A DNA stretch of 64,000 bases from assembly GCA_029780675.1 (NCBI GenBank), contig JAKOYE010000074.1, positions 37,607 through 101,606 of the forward strand, given 5' to 3'. This DNA is from Actinomycetes bacterium. GTDB lineage: Bacteria; Actinomycetota; Actinomycetes; Mycobacteriales; Mycobacteriaceae. Shown here in pieces: positions 1 through 8,694 of this stretch. Every line of letters starts with the position of its first letter. The first letter of the stretch is position 1. The notes under the pieces are model-generated. The model saw only the letters and a program-made list of their open reading frames with translations. It ran no database searches and had not been told where the DNA came from. Made by a program: the position numbers and the translations under genes.

Positions 1-1
1 G

Positions 2-460
2 CCGCCCGGGACCTGCCTGGGTATCGACCCGGCAACCAACCAACCCACCGATGTGCCCGTCGACTGCTCGATTCCCCATGCCATGGAGGTCACCGGTGCG
101 GTGAACCTCGCCGAAAAGTTCCCGGGGGGATTGCCCTCCGAGCCCGATCAGGATGCCTTCATCAAGGAAGCGTGCAACCGTCTGACCGAGGCCTATCTCG
201 CGCCGGTTGAGCTGCGCGACACCACGCTCACGCTGATCTACAGCACGGTGTCGCTGCCGAGCTGGACCGCGGGAAGCCGGCAGGTGGGCTGCAGCATCGG
301 TGCCACTCTGGGCAACGGCGGCTGGGCCACCCTGATCAACAGTGCCAAGGGTCCGCTGCTGATCAACGGGCAGCCGCCGATCCCGCCGCCGGACATCCCC
401 GAGGAGCGGCTGGGCCTGCCGTTGCCGCCGATGTCGTTCGCTCCGCAGGCGCCCGGCTAG
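2..460 (+). CDS. Septum-formation family protein, C-terminal part (Rv3835-like)
   Basis: The frame is open at the left edge, so only the last 152 residues are seen. Cysteines in the pattern GTCLGID...VDCSIPH...EACNRLTEAYL...VGCSIG resemble the extracytoplasmic Cys-rich domain of actinobacterial septum-formation proteins, and the tail is proline-rich. The gene position before a short metallopeptidase gene matches Rv3835-Rv3836 of M. tuberculosis. The N-terminal membrane anchor expected for the family lies outside the window. The stop codon shares one base with the GTG start of the next gene, which implies co-transcription. Function in division is a family-level inference. Confidence 0.7.
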   Translation, partial: PPGTCLGIDPATNQPTDVPVDCSIPHAMEVTGAVNLAEKFPGGLPSEPDQDAFIKEACNRLTEAYLAPVELRDTTLTLIYSTVSLPSWTAGSRQVGCSIGATLGNGGWATLINSAKGPLLINGQPPIPPPDIPEERLGLPLPPMSFAPQAPG

Positions 461-810
461 TGGCCGTTCGGATGGGTCCGGAACGCTTCGAGGAGCTGGT
501 GTCCGACGCTCTGGACCTGATCCCGTCCGAACTCGCGGCCGCCGCCAAGAATGTGGTGTTCTTTGTCGAGGACCGGCATCCCGAGGACCCCGAACTGCTG
601 GGGCTGTATGAGGGCACCGCGCTCACCGAGCGCGATTCGACCTACGCCGGAGTCCTCCCGGACCACATCACCATCTACCGGGAATCGTTGCTCGAGATCT
701 GCGAGTCCGAGGACGAGGTCGTCGAGGAGGTGGCCGTCACCGTCATCCACGAGCTGGCCCACCACTTCGGGATCGACGACGACCGACTGCACGAACTCGG
801 CTGGGGCTGA
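460..810 (+). CDS. Zincin-like metallopeptidase (Rv3836-like)
   Basis: A 116-residue acidic cytoplasmic protein without signal peptide. Near the C-terminus it carries HELAHHFGIDD, an HExxH zinc-binding helix followed by H and acidic residues, as in the short actinobacterial metallopeptidase family (MtfA/zincin-like) that normally ends just after this motif. The GTG start at 460 overlaps the preceding stop by one base, so the two genes are translationally coupled. Substrate unknown. Length and position agree with Rv3836. Confidence 0.75.
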   Translation: MAVRMGPERFEELVSDALDLIPSELAAAAKNVVFFVEDRHPEDPELLGLYEGTALTERDSTYAGVLPDHITIYRESLLEICESEDEVVEEVAVTVIHELAHHFGIDDDRLHELGWG

Positions 811-845
811 CGCTGGGGCTGACACCGTCTGCCCGGCGGATCCGA

Positions 846-2771
846 TCACCGGGCCGGATCGCCGCTCCAGCGGAAACTGTTGACGTACTTGCCCATGTCG
901 AGGGCGATTTCCAGGTTGGCGCCGGAGGGCGGTCCGGGACCGAAGTCGGGGCCGAACACGTGATATGGGCCGGTGGCGAAGGCAACCAGGGCCAGGTCGT
1001 TCTTGACCGCCGCCAGCACCAGGATCCGGATGCGGCGGTAGCTGGCCGTCGAACTCTGCGGCCACACATCGGCGACCTCCCCGTAGCCCGGCTGGTACCC
1101 CACCATCGCGTTGGGGATCTCGTAGGCGACCTTCGCGTCCGGATAGGTCCGGGCGACGACCGCCCGGATGATGTCCCGCGGCGGGCGTCCGTTGGCCGGT
1201 TCGCCGAACAACTGCATGACCCCGCCGTCCCCGCCGGTGTACGTCGCCGTGACACCGGAACCGCTGGTCTCCACGGTGTAGGCCGAACCGGGGGCCGGGT
1301 AGGACACCGAGAACGCACCGTCCGGCGAGGTGTACCGGGGCAGCGCCATCACCGGGGTGCCGGTCGGTGGCTTTCCGCACTCCGGGGGACACATGTAGTG
1401 GACGATCTTCGGGCTCAGGACGATGGCAACGCCGGCGAGTGCCACGGTGGCCACCATGATTACGGTTCCCCAACGGCTGAGCAGCCAGGCCAGCCGGGGC
1501 CGGCGCACGGCCGGTGCCGCGTAGTTCCGGGTGGGGAGCGCATAGCCGGGGTAGAGGTGTTCGGGCGTGCCGTCGTCCGCCTCGGACACACCGCTACCGG
1601 CAGTAGTTGGCACGGGGCGCTGCGACCCACGGCGCTCGCTGCGGGATTGCTGCGATGCGGCCTTGGTGGCCGCGCCGCACGAGGGGCAGAACGCCATATC
1701 GGGCACCACCATCTCGCATCGCACACACAGCATTGGCTGGTCTTCGGCGATCGGGTCGGCGGCCTCGTGCAGCAGGGCCAACTGGATGGATACCCGCAAC
1801 AGCAGCAGGATCACGACCGCGCCGGCGAGGTGGGCGGTCAGCATGACGAACGTCGGCAGGTTCGCGATGTCGACAGCGGCGGAGGTTGAGTGGGTGAACA
1901 GGGCCGCGAGGGCGATGAGTATGAGCATCGGGCGTATCCGGCCGTAGTGGCCCGCGCCGCCACCATGAGGGCGGAACCACAGCGCGATGCCGACCATTCC
2001 CCCCGCCGCCGCTGCGGTGACGGGAATGATCACCGCGCATAGCAGGATCTCGACCACCAGGCTCTGAATCGGGCGGGTGTGTGCAATGACGCCGGCTGTC
2101 ACCTGTGGCGCCAACCGGACCAGCGTCGCGGCGGCACTGAAGGTCAAACCGGAGAGCGCGCCGATGACGAAGCCGTCCAATGAGTCACGGCTCGCAGGCC
2201 GATTCAGACGCACCGCCACGGCGGGCATGACCATGAACGCGATACCTACGGCTGGAATGAGGAAGCCCTCGCGGAACACCTGATGCATCGCCAGGCCGAC
2301 GGAAACCGGGACCCCGTAGGTGCGCGCGACCAACTGGCCGCTGAGGAGTACCCAGGCTGCGCCGAGGGCTGCGCCCGCCGTGCCGGCGAAGATCAGCGAG
2401 CCCGGCCGGTAGTCCCGATCCGCGGCGGATGCGCGCAGATAGAGGAGGAACAGTAACGGAACGCTCAGCGCGGACAACGGAATTCCGAGCGCGGGCAGTC
2501 TCAGGACCATCGCCAGCAGCAGCCCCGCCGCGGCAACGGCGAGGGTTATCCGGAACGGCGTCCGGGACCGGTTCGGCAGGTGCGGAAAGAGCGAACTGAC
2601 GACGAACGGTCGCAGCACGTGTTCGCTGGGCTCGGCGCCGAACGCCCCGGGACGCAACATTCTCGGGTGGCCGTCCTGGCAGCCGCAGAGCCCGCAGAAT
2701 CTCCCGGCGGGAACCGGCACCCGACACCGCGGGCACTCCATGGTCGGCACCGCGTGCGGGGGGTTTGTCAC
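846..2771 (-). CDS. Large zinc-ribbon polytopic membrane protein
   Basis: 641 residues. The N-terminus has a zinc ribbon (CPRC...CGLCG). It is followed by about eight membrane segments, a second ribbon (CVRCEMVVPDMAFCPSCG) near residue 370, a further membrane helix (about 445-465) and a C-terminal extracytoplasmic domain of about 150 residues. The membrane core is clearly paralogous to the gene at 4655-5893 (shared SSLFPHL..RSR.PFR, SLDGFVIGAL and LTRLAPQ blocks), which lacks the outer domain. The GTG start at 2771 overlaps the stop of the upstream protease gene (GTGA), indicating coupled translation. I do not recognise a family with known function. Confidence 0.72.
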   Translation of the reverse strand: MTNPPHAVPTMECPRCRVPVPAGRFCGLCGCQDGHPRMLRPGAFGAEPSEHVLRPFVVSSLFPHLPNRSRTPFRITLAVAAAGLLLAMVLRLPALGIPLSALSVPLLFLLYLRASAADRDYRPGSLIFAGTAGAALGAAWVLLSGQLVARTYGVPVSVGLAMHQVFREGFLIPAVGIAFMVMPAVAVRLNRPASRDSLDGFVIGALSGLTFSAAATLVRLAPQVTAGVIAHTRPIQSLVVEILLCAVIIPVTAAAAGGMVGIALWFRPHGGGAGHYGRIRPMLILIALAALFTHSTSAAVDIANLPTFVMLTAHLAGAVVILLLLRVSIQLALLHEAADPIAEDQPMLCVRCEMVVPDMAFCPSCGAATKAASQQSRSERRGSQRPVPTTAGSGVSEADDGTPEHLYPGYALPTRNYAAPAVRRPRLAWLLSRWGTVIMVATVALAGVAIVLSPKIVHYMCPPECGKPPTGTPVMALPRYTSPDGAFSVSYPAPGSAYTVETSGSGVTATYTGGDGGVMQLFGEPANGRPPRDIIRAVVARTYPDAKVAYEIPNAMVGYQPGYGEVADVWPQSSTASYRRIRILVLAAVKNDLALVAFATGPYHVFGPDFGPGPPSGANLEIALDMGKYVNSFRWSGDPAR

Positions 2772-4309
2772 GGTTGCAGCTTCTGAACAATCAAGAGGTT
2801 GCGCGCGAGGTTGTCGACGTCCGGGGTGCCGAGGCCGGTGGCGAGGTCGTATCCCGGCCCGGCGTCGGCCACCGCATTGCCCCCGAGGACCACATCGTGG
2901 AAACCGGGCAGCCCCGCGCCTCGGGCGACCCGATAGAGCAGGGGGTTGAGGTTGCCCAGGCGCTGACCGTCGCGTTCGATCAGGTACTGGTTCATCACCG
3001 CGGTGAAACCCGCCCACAGCGGTGCCGCCAGTGACGTCCCGCCGCCGACGATCTCCTGCTGACCGAACACGATCCGGACGCCGGTGAAGGGATCGGCGAC
3101 CGCGGAGACGTCGGGGGCCAACCGGCTGTCCTCGTCGGTCGTCCCGGCGAGATCCTGCTGCCATGGGGGGCGGGTGTACAGCGCCGACGCCCCGCCGGCG
3201 GTGCCCTGGGATAGCGGCGCGTCGAACCAGGCCTGTTCGGAGAGCCATCCGCCGGAGCTGTCGGTCGACAGCGTGGTGCCGCCGACATTAGTCATCTCCG
3301 GGATGGAGGCCACCGCGTCCAGACCGATGTTGTCCGAGTGCGGTGGTGAGGACCACTCGTTACCGCCCTTGCACTCCAGGCCGGCCAGGTCCCCGCCGGC
3401 GTCGAAGGCACTGGTTCCGTTCTTCTGGGCGCGGGTCAGTGCGGTACGCACCGGCACCAGGTCGGCGGCGGTGATCAGTTTGTCGCAGCCCCAGCCGATG
3501 GAGAAGCTCCACACCGCCCCCGGATAGCGCCGGTCGACATCCTCCATGAGCGCGGCGATCTTCTCGTAGGAACCCGCGCCGTCGACCGTCGGCCGGGCGT
3601 TGACCAGCACCTTCCGTGCGTCGGGGGCGACCGCGTGGATGGCCTGCAGGTCCATCGTCGCCTCGCCCCGCCGCTCCGGCGGCTGGCCGCCGACGACTTC
3701 CGGAGTGAGCGGGGGCAGGTTGAAGGTCTCCGCGAACAGGTCGAGGTCGGCCTGGTCGAATCCGTCGAAGGCGAATACCACCACCGTCTCGCCCTTACCC
3801 GTGTATCCGGCATCGCGCAGCGGTGTGACGTTGTAGGCCCGCGACAGCGCCTCGGGTGTCAGCCCCTGGTCCGGCACCTCCCGCGGCGGTGGCGGGAGAG
3901 CCTCGCGGTACGGGGTGTAGCTCAGGATGCGCCCCAGCTCGGCGACCTCGCCGGCCACGGCGCTGGGAACGGCGGGCTGCTGGGGGGAGGCGTAGAAAAC
4001 CGTCCCGCGGCGGGCTCGGTAGTCGTGAATCTCGACGTCCAGTGCGCCGGCCATCGCGGGCGGTGCCCCGACCACGACGGCCCAGGGATCGCCGGACCGC
4101 CACTGCACCGAAAGGCCGTGTCCGGCCGCCCATCGGGTCAGGTGGTCCGGTGTGCTGCCGGGGTGGAGGGCGGCGGTCAACCGGACGCTGCCGGTGCCGG
4201 CCGGGCCGAGATCGGTGGAACTGTCGAGAAGGGCCGCGTAGGGACCGGTGATCCGGTCGGCCGCTGACCCCGCGGGTGCGTCACGGGCACTGGCAGCCAC
4301 CAAGAGCAC
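2768..4309 (-). CDS. Secreted S53 sedolisin-type serine-carboxyl peptidase
   Basis: 513 residues with the sedolisin layout: an N-terminal pro-domain (about 30-140), then a catalytic domain. The pair Glu/Asp is in GEATMDLQAIHAV, the oxyanion Asp in FDAGGDLAG, and the nucleophile Ser in GGGTSLAAPLWAG. A calcium-site-like C-terminus follows (FHDVVLGGN...GYDLATGLGTPD). Such enzymes are acid-active, secreted and autoprocessed. The first standard start is GTG at 4309, but hydrophobic codons (LAAAGVTATLVAV) continue upstream in frame back to about 4350 without ATG, GTG or TTG, so the signal peptide may be longer than this start allows. It sits between two paralogous zinc-ribbon membrane proteins. 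Confidence 0.85.
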   Translation of the reverse strand: MLLVAASARDAPAGSAADRITGPYAALLDSSTDLGPAGTGSVRLTAALHPGSTPDHLTRWAAGHGLSVQWRSGDPWAVVVGAPPAMAGALDVEIHDYRARRGTVFYASPQQPAVPSAVAGEVAELGRILSYTPYREALPPPPREVPDQGLTPEALSRAYNVTPLRDAGYTGKGETVVVFAFDGFDQADLDLFAETFNLPPLTPEVVGGQPPERRGEATMDLQAIHAVAPDARKVLVNARPTVDGAGSYEKIAALMEDVDRRYPGAVWSFSIGWGCDKLITAADLVPVRTALTRAQKNGTSAFDAGGDLAGLECKGGNEWSSPPHSDNIGLDAVASIPEMTNVGGTTLSTDSSGGWLSEQAWFDAPLSQGTAGGASALYTRPPWQQDLAGTTDEDSRLAPDVSAVADPFTGVRIVFGQQEIVGGGTSLAAPLWAGFTAVMNQYLIERDGQRLGNLNPLLYRVARGAGLPGFHDVVLGGNAVADAGPGYDLATGLGTPDVDNLARNLLIVQKLQP

Positions 4310-4370
4310 CGCGACCAGAGTGGCGGTGACCCCTGCGGCGGCCAGTGGCCGTAACGGTCGGACTAACGCC

Positions 4371-4643
4371 CTAGCCGCCGGTGACGACGTTGCCGGGCAG
4401 TGCGGTCGGCGCGGGACGCGCCTTCACGGTGGGCGAGAAGGAGTTGCCGCCACCGGGGCTGACGTTCTTCTCCGTCGGCTGCGGGGCATTGCCGGGAGTC
4501 TCCGGGGCACTGCTGGACGGGGACTTGGTCTCCTGCGGCTTTTCCTTGTCTTCCTTGCTGCAGGCGGTGAGCGCGCCCATACCGACGAGGGCGGCCGCGC
4601 CGGTCGCGAGAGCGATCTGCCGCGTCAAACGAGATGACCACAT
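4371..4643 (-). CDS. Small lipoprotein, Pro/Ser/Lys-rich
   Basis: 90 residues. MWSSRLTRQIALATGAAALVGMGALTACS is, as seen in its parts, a basic n-region, a hydrophobic core and the lipobox LTAC, predicting signal-peptidase II processing and outer-leaflet anchoring. The mature part is low-complexity (Lys, Pro, Ser, Thr) with no recognisable domain. It lies between the upstream zinc-ribbon membrane protein gene and the sedolisin gene, all on the minus strand within a few dozen bases, so the four genes probably form one operon. It may be a processing substrate or tether for the protease; that is inference only. Confidence 0.7.
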   Translation of the reverse strand: MWSSRLTRQIALATGAAALVGMGALTACSKEDKEKPQETKSPSSSAPETPGNAPQPTEKNVSPGGGNSFSPTVKARPAPTALPGNVVTGG

Positions 4644-4654
4644 GTTGGAACCCC

Positions 4655-5893
4655 TTAAATACCTGCGTCCGGGCCGGACGCAACCTCCCCATCGTACGCC
4701 TCGTCTTCGGGGTCGGTCAAGCTAGCTGGGGCGGCCTCCCGGCGCAACCGGCGGGAAGTCCGCGAGGAGGCTCGGCCGGCTACCCCGCACGATGGGCAGA
4801 ACGGCATGTCCGGGACGACCCGTTCGCAGTGCTCGCACAGCACCGGCCCGTCCCGCGGCGGGTCGGGCGCCTCGTGCAGCAACGCCATCTGCATCCCGAT
4901 CCGGGCGGCCAGCACCGCCAGGACGGTGAGCCCGAGGTGCAGCAGCAGTTGCGGAAGCTTCGGTAGCCGGGCGGCATCGACCACCCAGATCGTCGTGTAC
5001 AACATGACGACCACCCCGGTGAAGATCAGCAGGGCCCGATGGACCCGCTCCGGATGGAGGTCGGCACGCTCGCCCGAACGGAACCACAGCATCATGCCGA
5101 TCAGGCCACCGGCCGCCGCCGCGGTCAGTGGCATGGCGATCCCGTAGAGGCCGGCCTCCAGGATGAGCCGGGCGGGGCGGACGTTGTCGATCAGGCCGGC
5201 GGTGAATTGCGGCGCCAACCTGGTGAGGGTGGCGGCAGCGGTGAAGGACAGCGCCCCGAGCGCACCGATCACGAAGCCGTCCAGTGACTCCGAGATCGTG
5301 GGGGGTCGCATCAGTCGGACCACCACCGCCGGAAGAACCATCAACAGCGCACCGCCCACGGAGATGGCCAACCCGACGCCGATCAAGTGTTGCAGCACGA
5401 AGCCCGCCGCCATCGGGATGCCGTACGACCGGGCAACCAGGCCGCCGGTCACCACAACCCAGCCGATACCGAGACCCGCGCCGAGCAGGGTCGCGACGGA
5501 CAGTACGTGGCCGGGCATGTCGCGGAGGACGTGTGACTGCCACAGGTAGAGCACGAACAGCAGCGGCACCCCCAACCCGGCCACGGTCACCAGCGGGCCG
5601 AGCCAGCGCACCACGGAGAAGAGCACCAAGCTCACCACCAGCAGCAGCATTCCGACCCGGAACGGGTTTCGGGACCGCTGATCGAGGTGTGGGAAGAGCG
5701 AACTGGTCACCAGTGGCAGGGTGATGCGTTCCCGCGGGGCCGCGGCGAACGCATCGGGTCGCAGTAGCCGATGCCAGAAACCGGGGTTCGATCCCAGCGC
5801 CATCCCGCAACGGCCGCAATAGAGCGCGGCCGGAACCGTTGCCCCGCAGGCCGGGCACTGCTGGGTGGTCACGTGGTCCGGGCTGGTCGTCAT
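4655..5893 (-). CDS. Zinc-ribbon polytopic membrane protein (shorter paralogue)
   Basis: 412 residues. N-terminal ribbon CPACG...CGRCG, then about eight hydrophobic segments, then a C-terminal ribbon CEHCERVVPDMPFCPSCG and a basic tail. The membrane core matches the protein encoded at 846-2771 block for block, but the single C-terminal helix and outer domain are absent. The first gene of the presumed four-gene operon. The ATG at 5893 follows a short spacer from the divergent small gene at 5974. No catalytic motif of a known intramembrane protease is evident; function unknown. Confidence 0.72.
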   Translation of the reverse strand: MTTSPDHVTTQQCPACGATVPAALYCGRCGMALGSNPGFWHRLLRPDAFAAAPRERITLPLVTSSLFPHLDQRSRNPFRVGMLLLVVSLVLFSVVRWLGPLVTVAGLGVPLLFVLYLWQSHVLRDMPGHVLSVATLLGAGLGIGWVVVTGGLVARSYGIPMAAGFVLQHLIGVGLAISVGGALLMVLPAVVVRLMRPPTISESLDGFVIGALGALSFTAAATLTRLAPQFTAGLIDNVRPARLILEAGLYGIAMPLTAAAAGGLIGMMLWFRSGERADLHPERVHRALLIFTGVVVMLYTTIWVVDAARLPKLPQLLLHLGLTVLAVLAARIGMQMALLHEAPDPPRDGPVLCEHCERVVPDMPFCPSCGVAGRASSRTSRRLRREAAPASLTDPEDEAYDGEVASGPDAGI

Positions 5894-5973
5894 CGGTGAG
5901 CGTCAACGCTAGCGGAGCGCATCCCCGTCGGCGCGGCACCGGCTGGCGGCGTCGTGGTGATAGGAACGGGTCT

Positions 5974-6186
5974 GTGGGAGGCGATGGTCGGATACCGCGG
6001 GAGTGCCGGGAATGTCTCGCCGGACAGCCGCACTGCCACGGCACGCTGATACGCCATCCCGGTGGCTTCTGGGAGTGCACGGAACCGGACTGCGCGCATC
6101 CCGAGATTGTGTTGCATTCGTTCAGCCTCGGCTGCGAGATGCTCGGTTGTGAGTGCGCGGAAGCCGTGGAGCGACTCGCGGTCTGA
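5974..6186 (+). CDS. Small Cys/His-rich protein (possible zinc-binding)
   Basis: 70 residues from GTG 5974, chosen because AGGAACGGG lies just upstream and because the upstream frame is low-quality. Eight cysteines and several histidines are arranged as CRECLAGQPHCHG...WECTEPDCAHP...GCEMLGCEC, typical of a small metal-binding fold. It is convergent with the histidine phosphatase gene six bases downstream. No function known to me; I believe similar short proteins occur at this locus in other mycobacteria, but this was not searched. Confidence 0.6.
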   Translation: MGGDGRIPRECRECLAGQPHCHGTLIRHPGGFWECTEPDCAHPEIVLHSFSLGCEMLGCECAEAVERLAV

Positions 6187-6191
6187 GCGGG

Positions 6192-6929
6192 TCAGCCCAT
6201 CGGATCGACGGCGCCTGGCTGGTCCCCGTCCGATTGATGGCCGTCCGATTGATGGCCGTCGGGCCGGGTGGCCGGTCCGGACTGGAACGGCGCGGGCAGC
6301 GACCCCCATTGCAGGCATCTCCATCGGTCGCTGGTGAGTGGTGCCAGGGTGACGGCTTCGGTGTTGGCCAGATGGTTCTCGAGCACAAAGGCGCTGTCCA
6401 GCCCGGCGAGGACGGCCGCCACCAGCCGGATCGCCGCTCCGTGGCTGACGACGACGATGTCGCCGTCCCAGTCGGTGTCGTCGAGGAACCGTCGACGCAG
6501 ATCGGTGACCACGGGCAGGTAGCGGTCCAGCACCTGTCGGCCGGTTTCGCCGCCGGGTATGGGTGCGTCCAGGTCACCGCGATGCCAGCGCCGATACACC
6601 GAGTTGAACGCCGCGATCGCTTCGTCGTCGTCCCGGTCCTCCAGGTCTCCCGCCTGAACCTCGTGGATACCCTCGACTTCATTTGCGGGCCTGGATAATT
6701 CGGACCCGATCTCGGCGGCGGTCTGGGCCGCCCGGTGGGCGACCGAATGGAGCAACAGGTCGGGTGGACCGGACAAGGACCGGGCGAACTGTCGGGCCTG
6801 CTCCGCGCCCAGATCGGTCAGTGCGGCCCCCGGCGGGCGGGTGTCGAGTCGCCGCGCGACGTTGCTGTGCGACTGCCCATGGCGAACCAATATCAATCGT
6901 CCGGTCGTGCGGCCGGTCAGTCGCGTCAT
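6192..6929 (-). CDS. Histidine phosphatase / phosphoglycerate-mutase-like (Rv3837c-like)
   Basis: 245 residues from ATG 6929, which overlaps the pheA stop (ATGA). The catalytic RHG motif is LILVRHGQSHSN near the N-terminus and the second histidine is in VVSHGAAIRLV, both diagnostic of the histidine phosphatase superfamily. Substrates in this clade range from sugar phosphates to lipids and nucleotides, so the name mutase should not be taken literally. The C-terminal 30 residues are a low-complexity DGHQS-type tail produced by a 15-bp tandem repeat and look like a recent extension. Coupled to pheA as in M. tuberculosis. Confidence 0.85.
   Translation of the reverse strand: MTRLTGRTTGRLILVRHGQSHSNVARRLDTRPPGAALTDLGAEQARQFARSLSGPPDLLLHSVAHRAAQTAAEIGSELSRPANEVEGIHEVQAGDLEDRDDDEAIAAFNSVYRRWHRGDLDAPIPGGETGRQVLDRYLPVVTDLRRRFLDDTDWDGDIVVVSHGAAIRLVAAVLAGLDSAFVLENHLANTEAVTLAPLTSDRWRCLQWGSLPAPFQSGPATRPDGHQSDGHQSDGDQPGAVDPMG
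6226..6260. repeat. 15-bp tandem repeat in the phosphatase 3' end
   Basis: Two exact 15-bp units (CCGTCCGATTGATGG at 6226-6240 and 6241-6255) and the start of a third. Because the unit is a multiple of three it repeats the peptide DGHQS in the phosphatase tail without breaking the frame. Such a repeat can change length by slippage. Confidence 0.85.
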
Positions 6930-7843
6930 CGCCGACCGTCTCGCAGCCGGTCCAGCCATCGGTCGGCGGCGTCGAGATGCGGGGGCACCGACCCCACCGC
7001 CGATCCGGTGGGCCAGGAACCCAGGTAGCGCACGTCGGAGCAGCGTCGGTGCAGCGCCTTGAGCGCCTCGGCGACCGCGCTGTCATCGATGTGCCCAACG
7101 CAGTCCAGGAAGAACACGTAGGTGCCCAGCTCGGTGCGGGTCGGTCGGGATTCGATCCGGGTCAGGTCGATGTCGCGGATCCCGAACTCGTTCAAGGCCG
7201 AGACCAGCGCGCCGGGGGAGCTGTCGATACGCAACACCACCGAGGTGCGGTCGGCCCCGGTCCGGGCAGGGGGAGCACCCGGCGGACCGACCAGGACGAA
7301 CCGGGTCCGGGCGTTGGGCTCGTCCACCACGCCTTCGGCCAGGGTGGACAGGCCGTAACGAACCGCGGCTAGCGGAGTGCTGACCCCGGCGTCGCACCGG
7401 CCCTCGGCGACCTCGCGGGCGGCGGCGGCGTTCGAGTTCGCCGGCAACACCTCCACGTTCGGCAGATTCTCGGCCAGCCAGCGGCGCACCTGGGCCGCTG
7501 CGACCGGGAATGCCGCGAGGGTGTGAATCAGATGTGGCTCGGTTCCACGGCGGACGACGATGCTGAACGCCACATCGAGGGTCAGTTCACCGTAGATCTG
7601 CAGCGGTGACCCGGTGGCCAGGCTGTCCAGTGTGGGCAGCACGCTTCCCTCGATCGAATTCTCGATCGGGACGCAGGCATAGTCCGCGTCACCGGACCGG
7701 ACGGCCTCGAGAGCTGCGGGAGTGGTCTCGGTCGGAAGCAGCACGGGCTCTCCGCCACCGGGAATCGCGCCGTTCGCCGACATCCGCATCAACGCCGATT
7801 CGGTGAACGTCCCCTCCGGACCGAGATAGGCGATACGGGCCAC
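6926..7843 (-). CDS. pheA: Prephenate dehydratase
   Basis: 305 residues. Converts prephenate to phenylpyruvate in phenylalanine synthesis, in the cytoplasm. The catalytic domain starts ARIAYLGPEGTFTESA and includes VPIENSIEGSV; an ACT regulatory domain follows (SSPGALVSALNEFGIRDIDLTRIESRP), where Phe binding normally gives feedback inhibition. GTG at 7843 was chosen because the homology begins right there; upstream frame is low-complexity. Position next to the histidine phosphatase and LCP genes matches Rv3838c. Monofunctional, without a chorismate mutase domain, as usual in mycobacteria. tyrA, the other branch from prephenate, is also in this window. Confidence 0.95.
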   Translation of the reverse strand: MARIAYLGPEGTFTESALMRMSANGAIPGGGEPVLLPTETTPAALEAVRSGDADYACVPIENSIEGSVLPTLDSLATGSPLQIYGELTLDVAFSIVVRRGTEPHLIHTLAAFPVAAAQVRRWLAENLPNVEVLPANSNAAAAREVAEGRCDAGVSTPLAAVRYGLSTLAEGVVDEPNARTRFVLVGPPGAPPARTGADRTSVVLRIDSSPGALVSALNEFGIRDIDLTRIESRPTRTELGTYVFFLDCVGHIDDSAVAEALKALHRRCSDVRYLGSWPTGSAVGSVPPHLDAADRWLDRLRDGRR

Positions 7844-7879
7844 GCGGACAACAGTATCGGGGGCGGTCGGCCCGCTACC

Positions 7880-8650
7880 GTGACACCGGTGAGCGCCAGT
7901 CATCCGGCCGGTGTCGACCGGCGGGCCATGCGGATCGAGCTCGCCGTGATGTTGGCCGTGACTTTCGGGGTCAGCGCGGTCGTCGCCGTTTTGCACCTGG
8001 CCGACGCCGTCCTCTCCGGGTTGCCGGCCTACCGGGTTCGGCTCAATCAGGACCAATCCCGCTATGACCTGGTCAACCTCGGGCTCAACCTGGCATCGAT
8101 CGGTCAGCTGATCGCCTGGGGGCTGTTGGCGCTGTACCTGTTGTGGCGCACGGGCATTCGGCCGTCGGGGATCGGACTGGGCACGGGGCGGTGGCGTTCG
8201 GATGCGCTGGCCGGAGTGGGACTCGCGGCGCTGATCGGCGTCCCGGGGCTGCTGCTCTACTTCGTAGGCCGGGCGATGGGGCTGAATGCCGAAGTCGAAC
8301 CGGCGGCTCTGCAGGAGTCCTGGTGGCGAGTACCGGTACTGGTGCTGGCCGCGTTCGGCAACGGTTTCGCCGAGGAGGTCGTGGTGGTGGGGTACGTGAT
8401 CACCCGCCTGCGACAACTCGGGATGAGCCAGTCCGCGGCCGTGGCAGCCGCCAGTCTGCTGCGCGGCTCGTACCACCTCTATCAGGGGTTCGCGGCCGGC
8501 TTGGGCAACGTGGTGATGGGCGTGGTGTTCGGCTACTTCTGGTCGCGTACCGGCCGACTGTGGCCGCTGGTGATCGCTCACGGGCTGATCAACACGGTGG
8601 CGTTCGTGGGCTACCTGCTGTTGGCCGGTCACGTGGGATGGCTGGGCTGA
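7880..8650 (+). CDS. CPBP-family intramembrane protease-like protein
   Basis: 256 residues with about seven to eight membrane helices, divergent from pheA. Motif order matches CPBP/CAAX (Abi) proteases: di-acidic GFAEEVVVVGYVITRL, then SYHLYQG with a histidine, then LVIAHGLINTV with His and Asn. In the first motif the usual EExxxRG has Val where the Arg should be, so activity is uncertain. Start: GTG 7880 or GTG 7889; neither has a strong ribosome-binding site. Roles in the family include prenyl-protein processing, bacteriocin self-immunity and signalling; none can be assigned here. Confidence 0.8.
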   Translation: MTPVSASHPAGVDRRAMRIELAVMLAVTFGVSAVVAVLHLADAVLSGLPAYRVRLNQDQSRYDLVNLGLNLASIGQLIAWGLLALYLLWRTGIRPSGIGLGTGRWRSDALAGVGLAALIGVPGLLLYFVGRAMGLNAEVEPAALQESWWRVPVLVLAAFGNGFAEEVVVVGYVITRLRQLGMSQSAAVAAASLLRGSYHLYQGFAAGLGNVVMGVVFGYFWSRTGRLWPLVIAHGLINTVAFVGYLLLAGHVGWLG

Positions 8651-8694
8651 TTTCATACCGGTGAGTGGCCGCCGCAGCCCGTAGATTGATTCCG

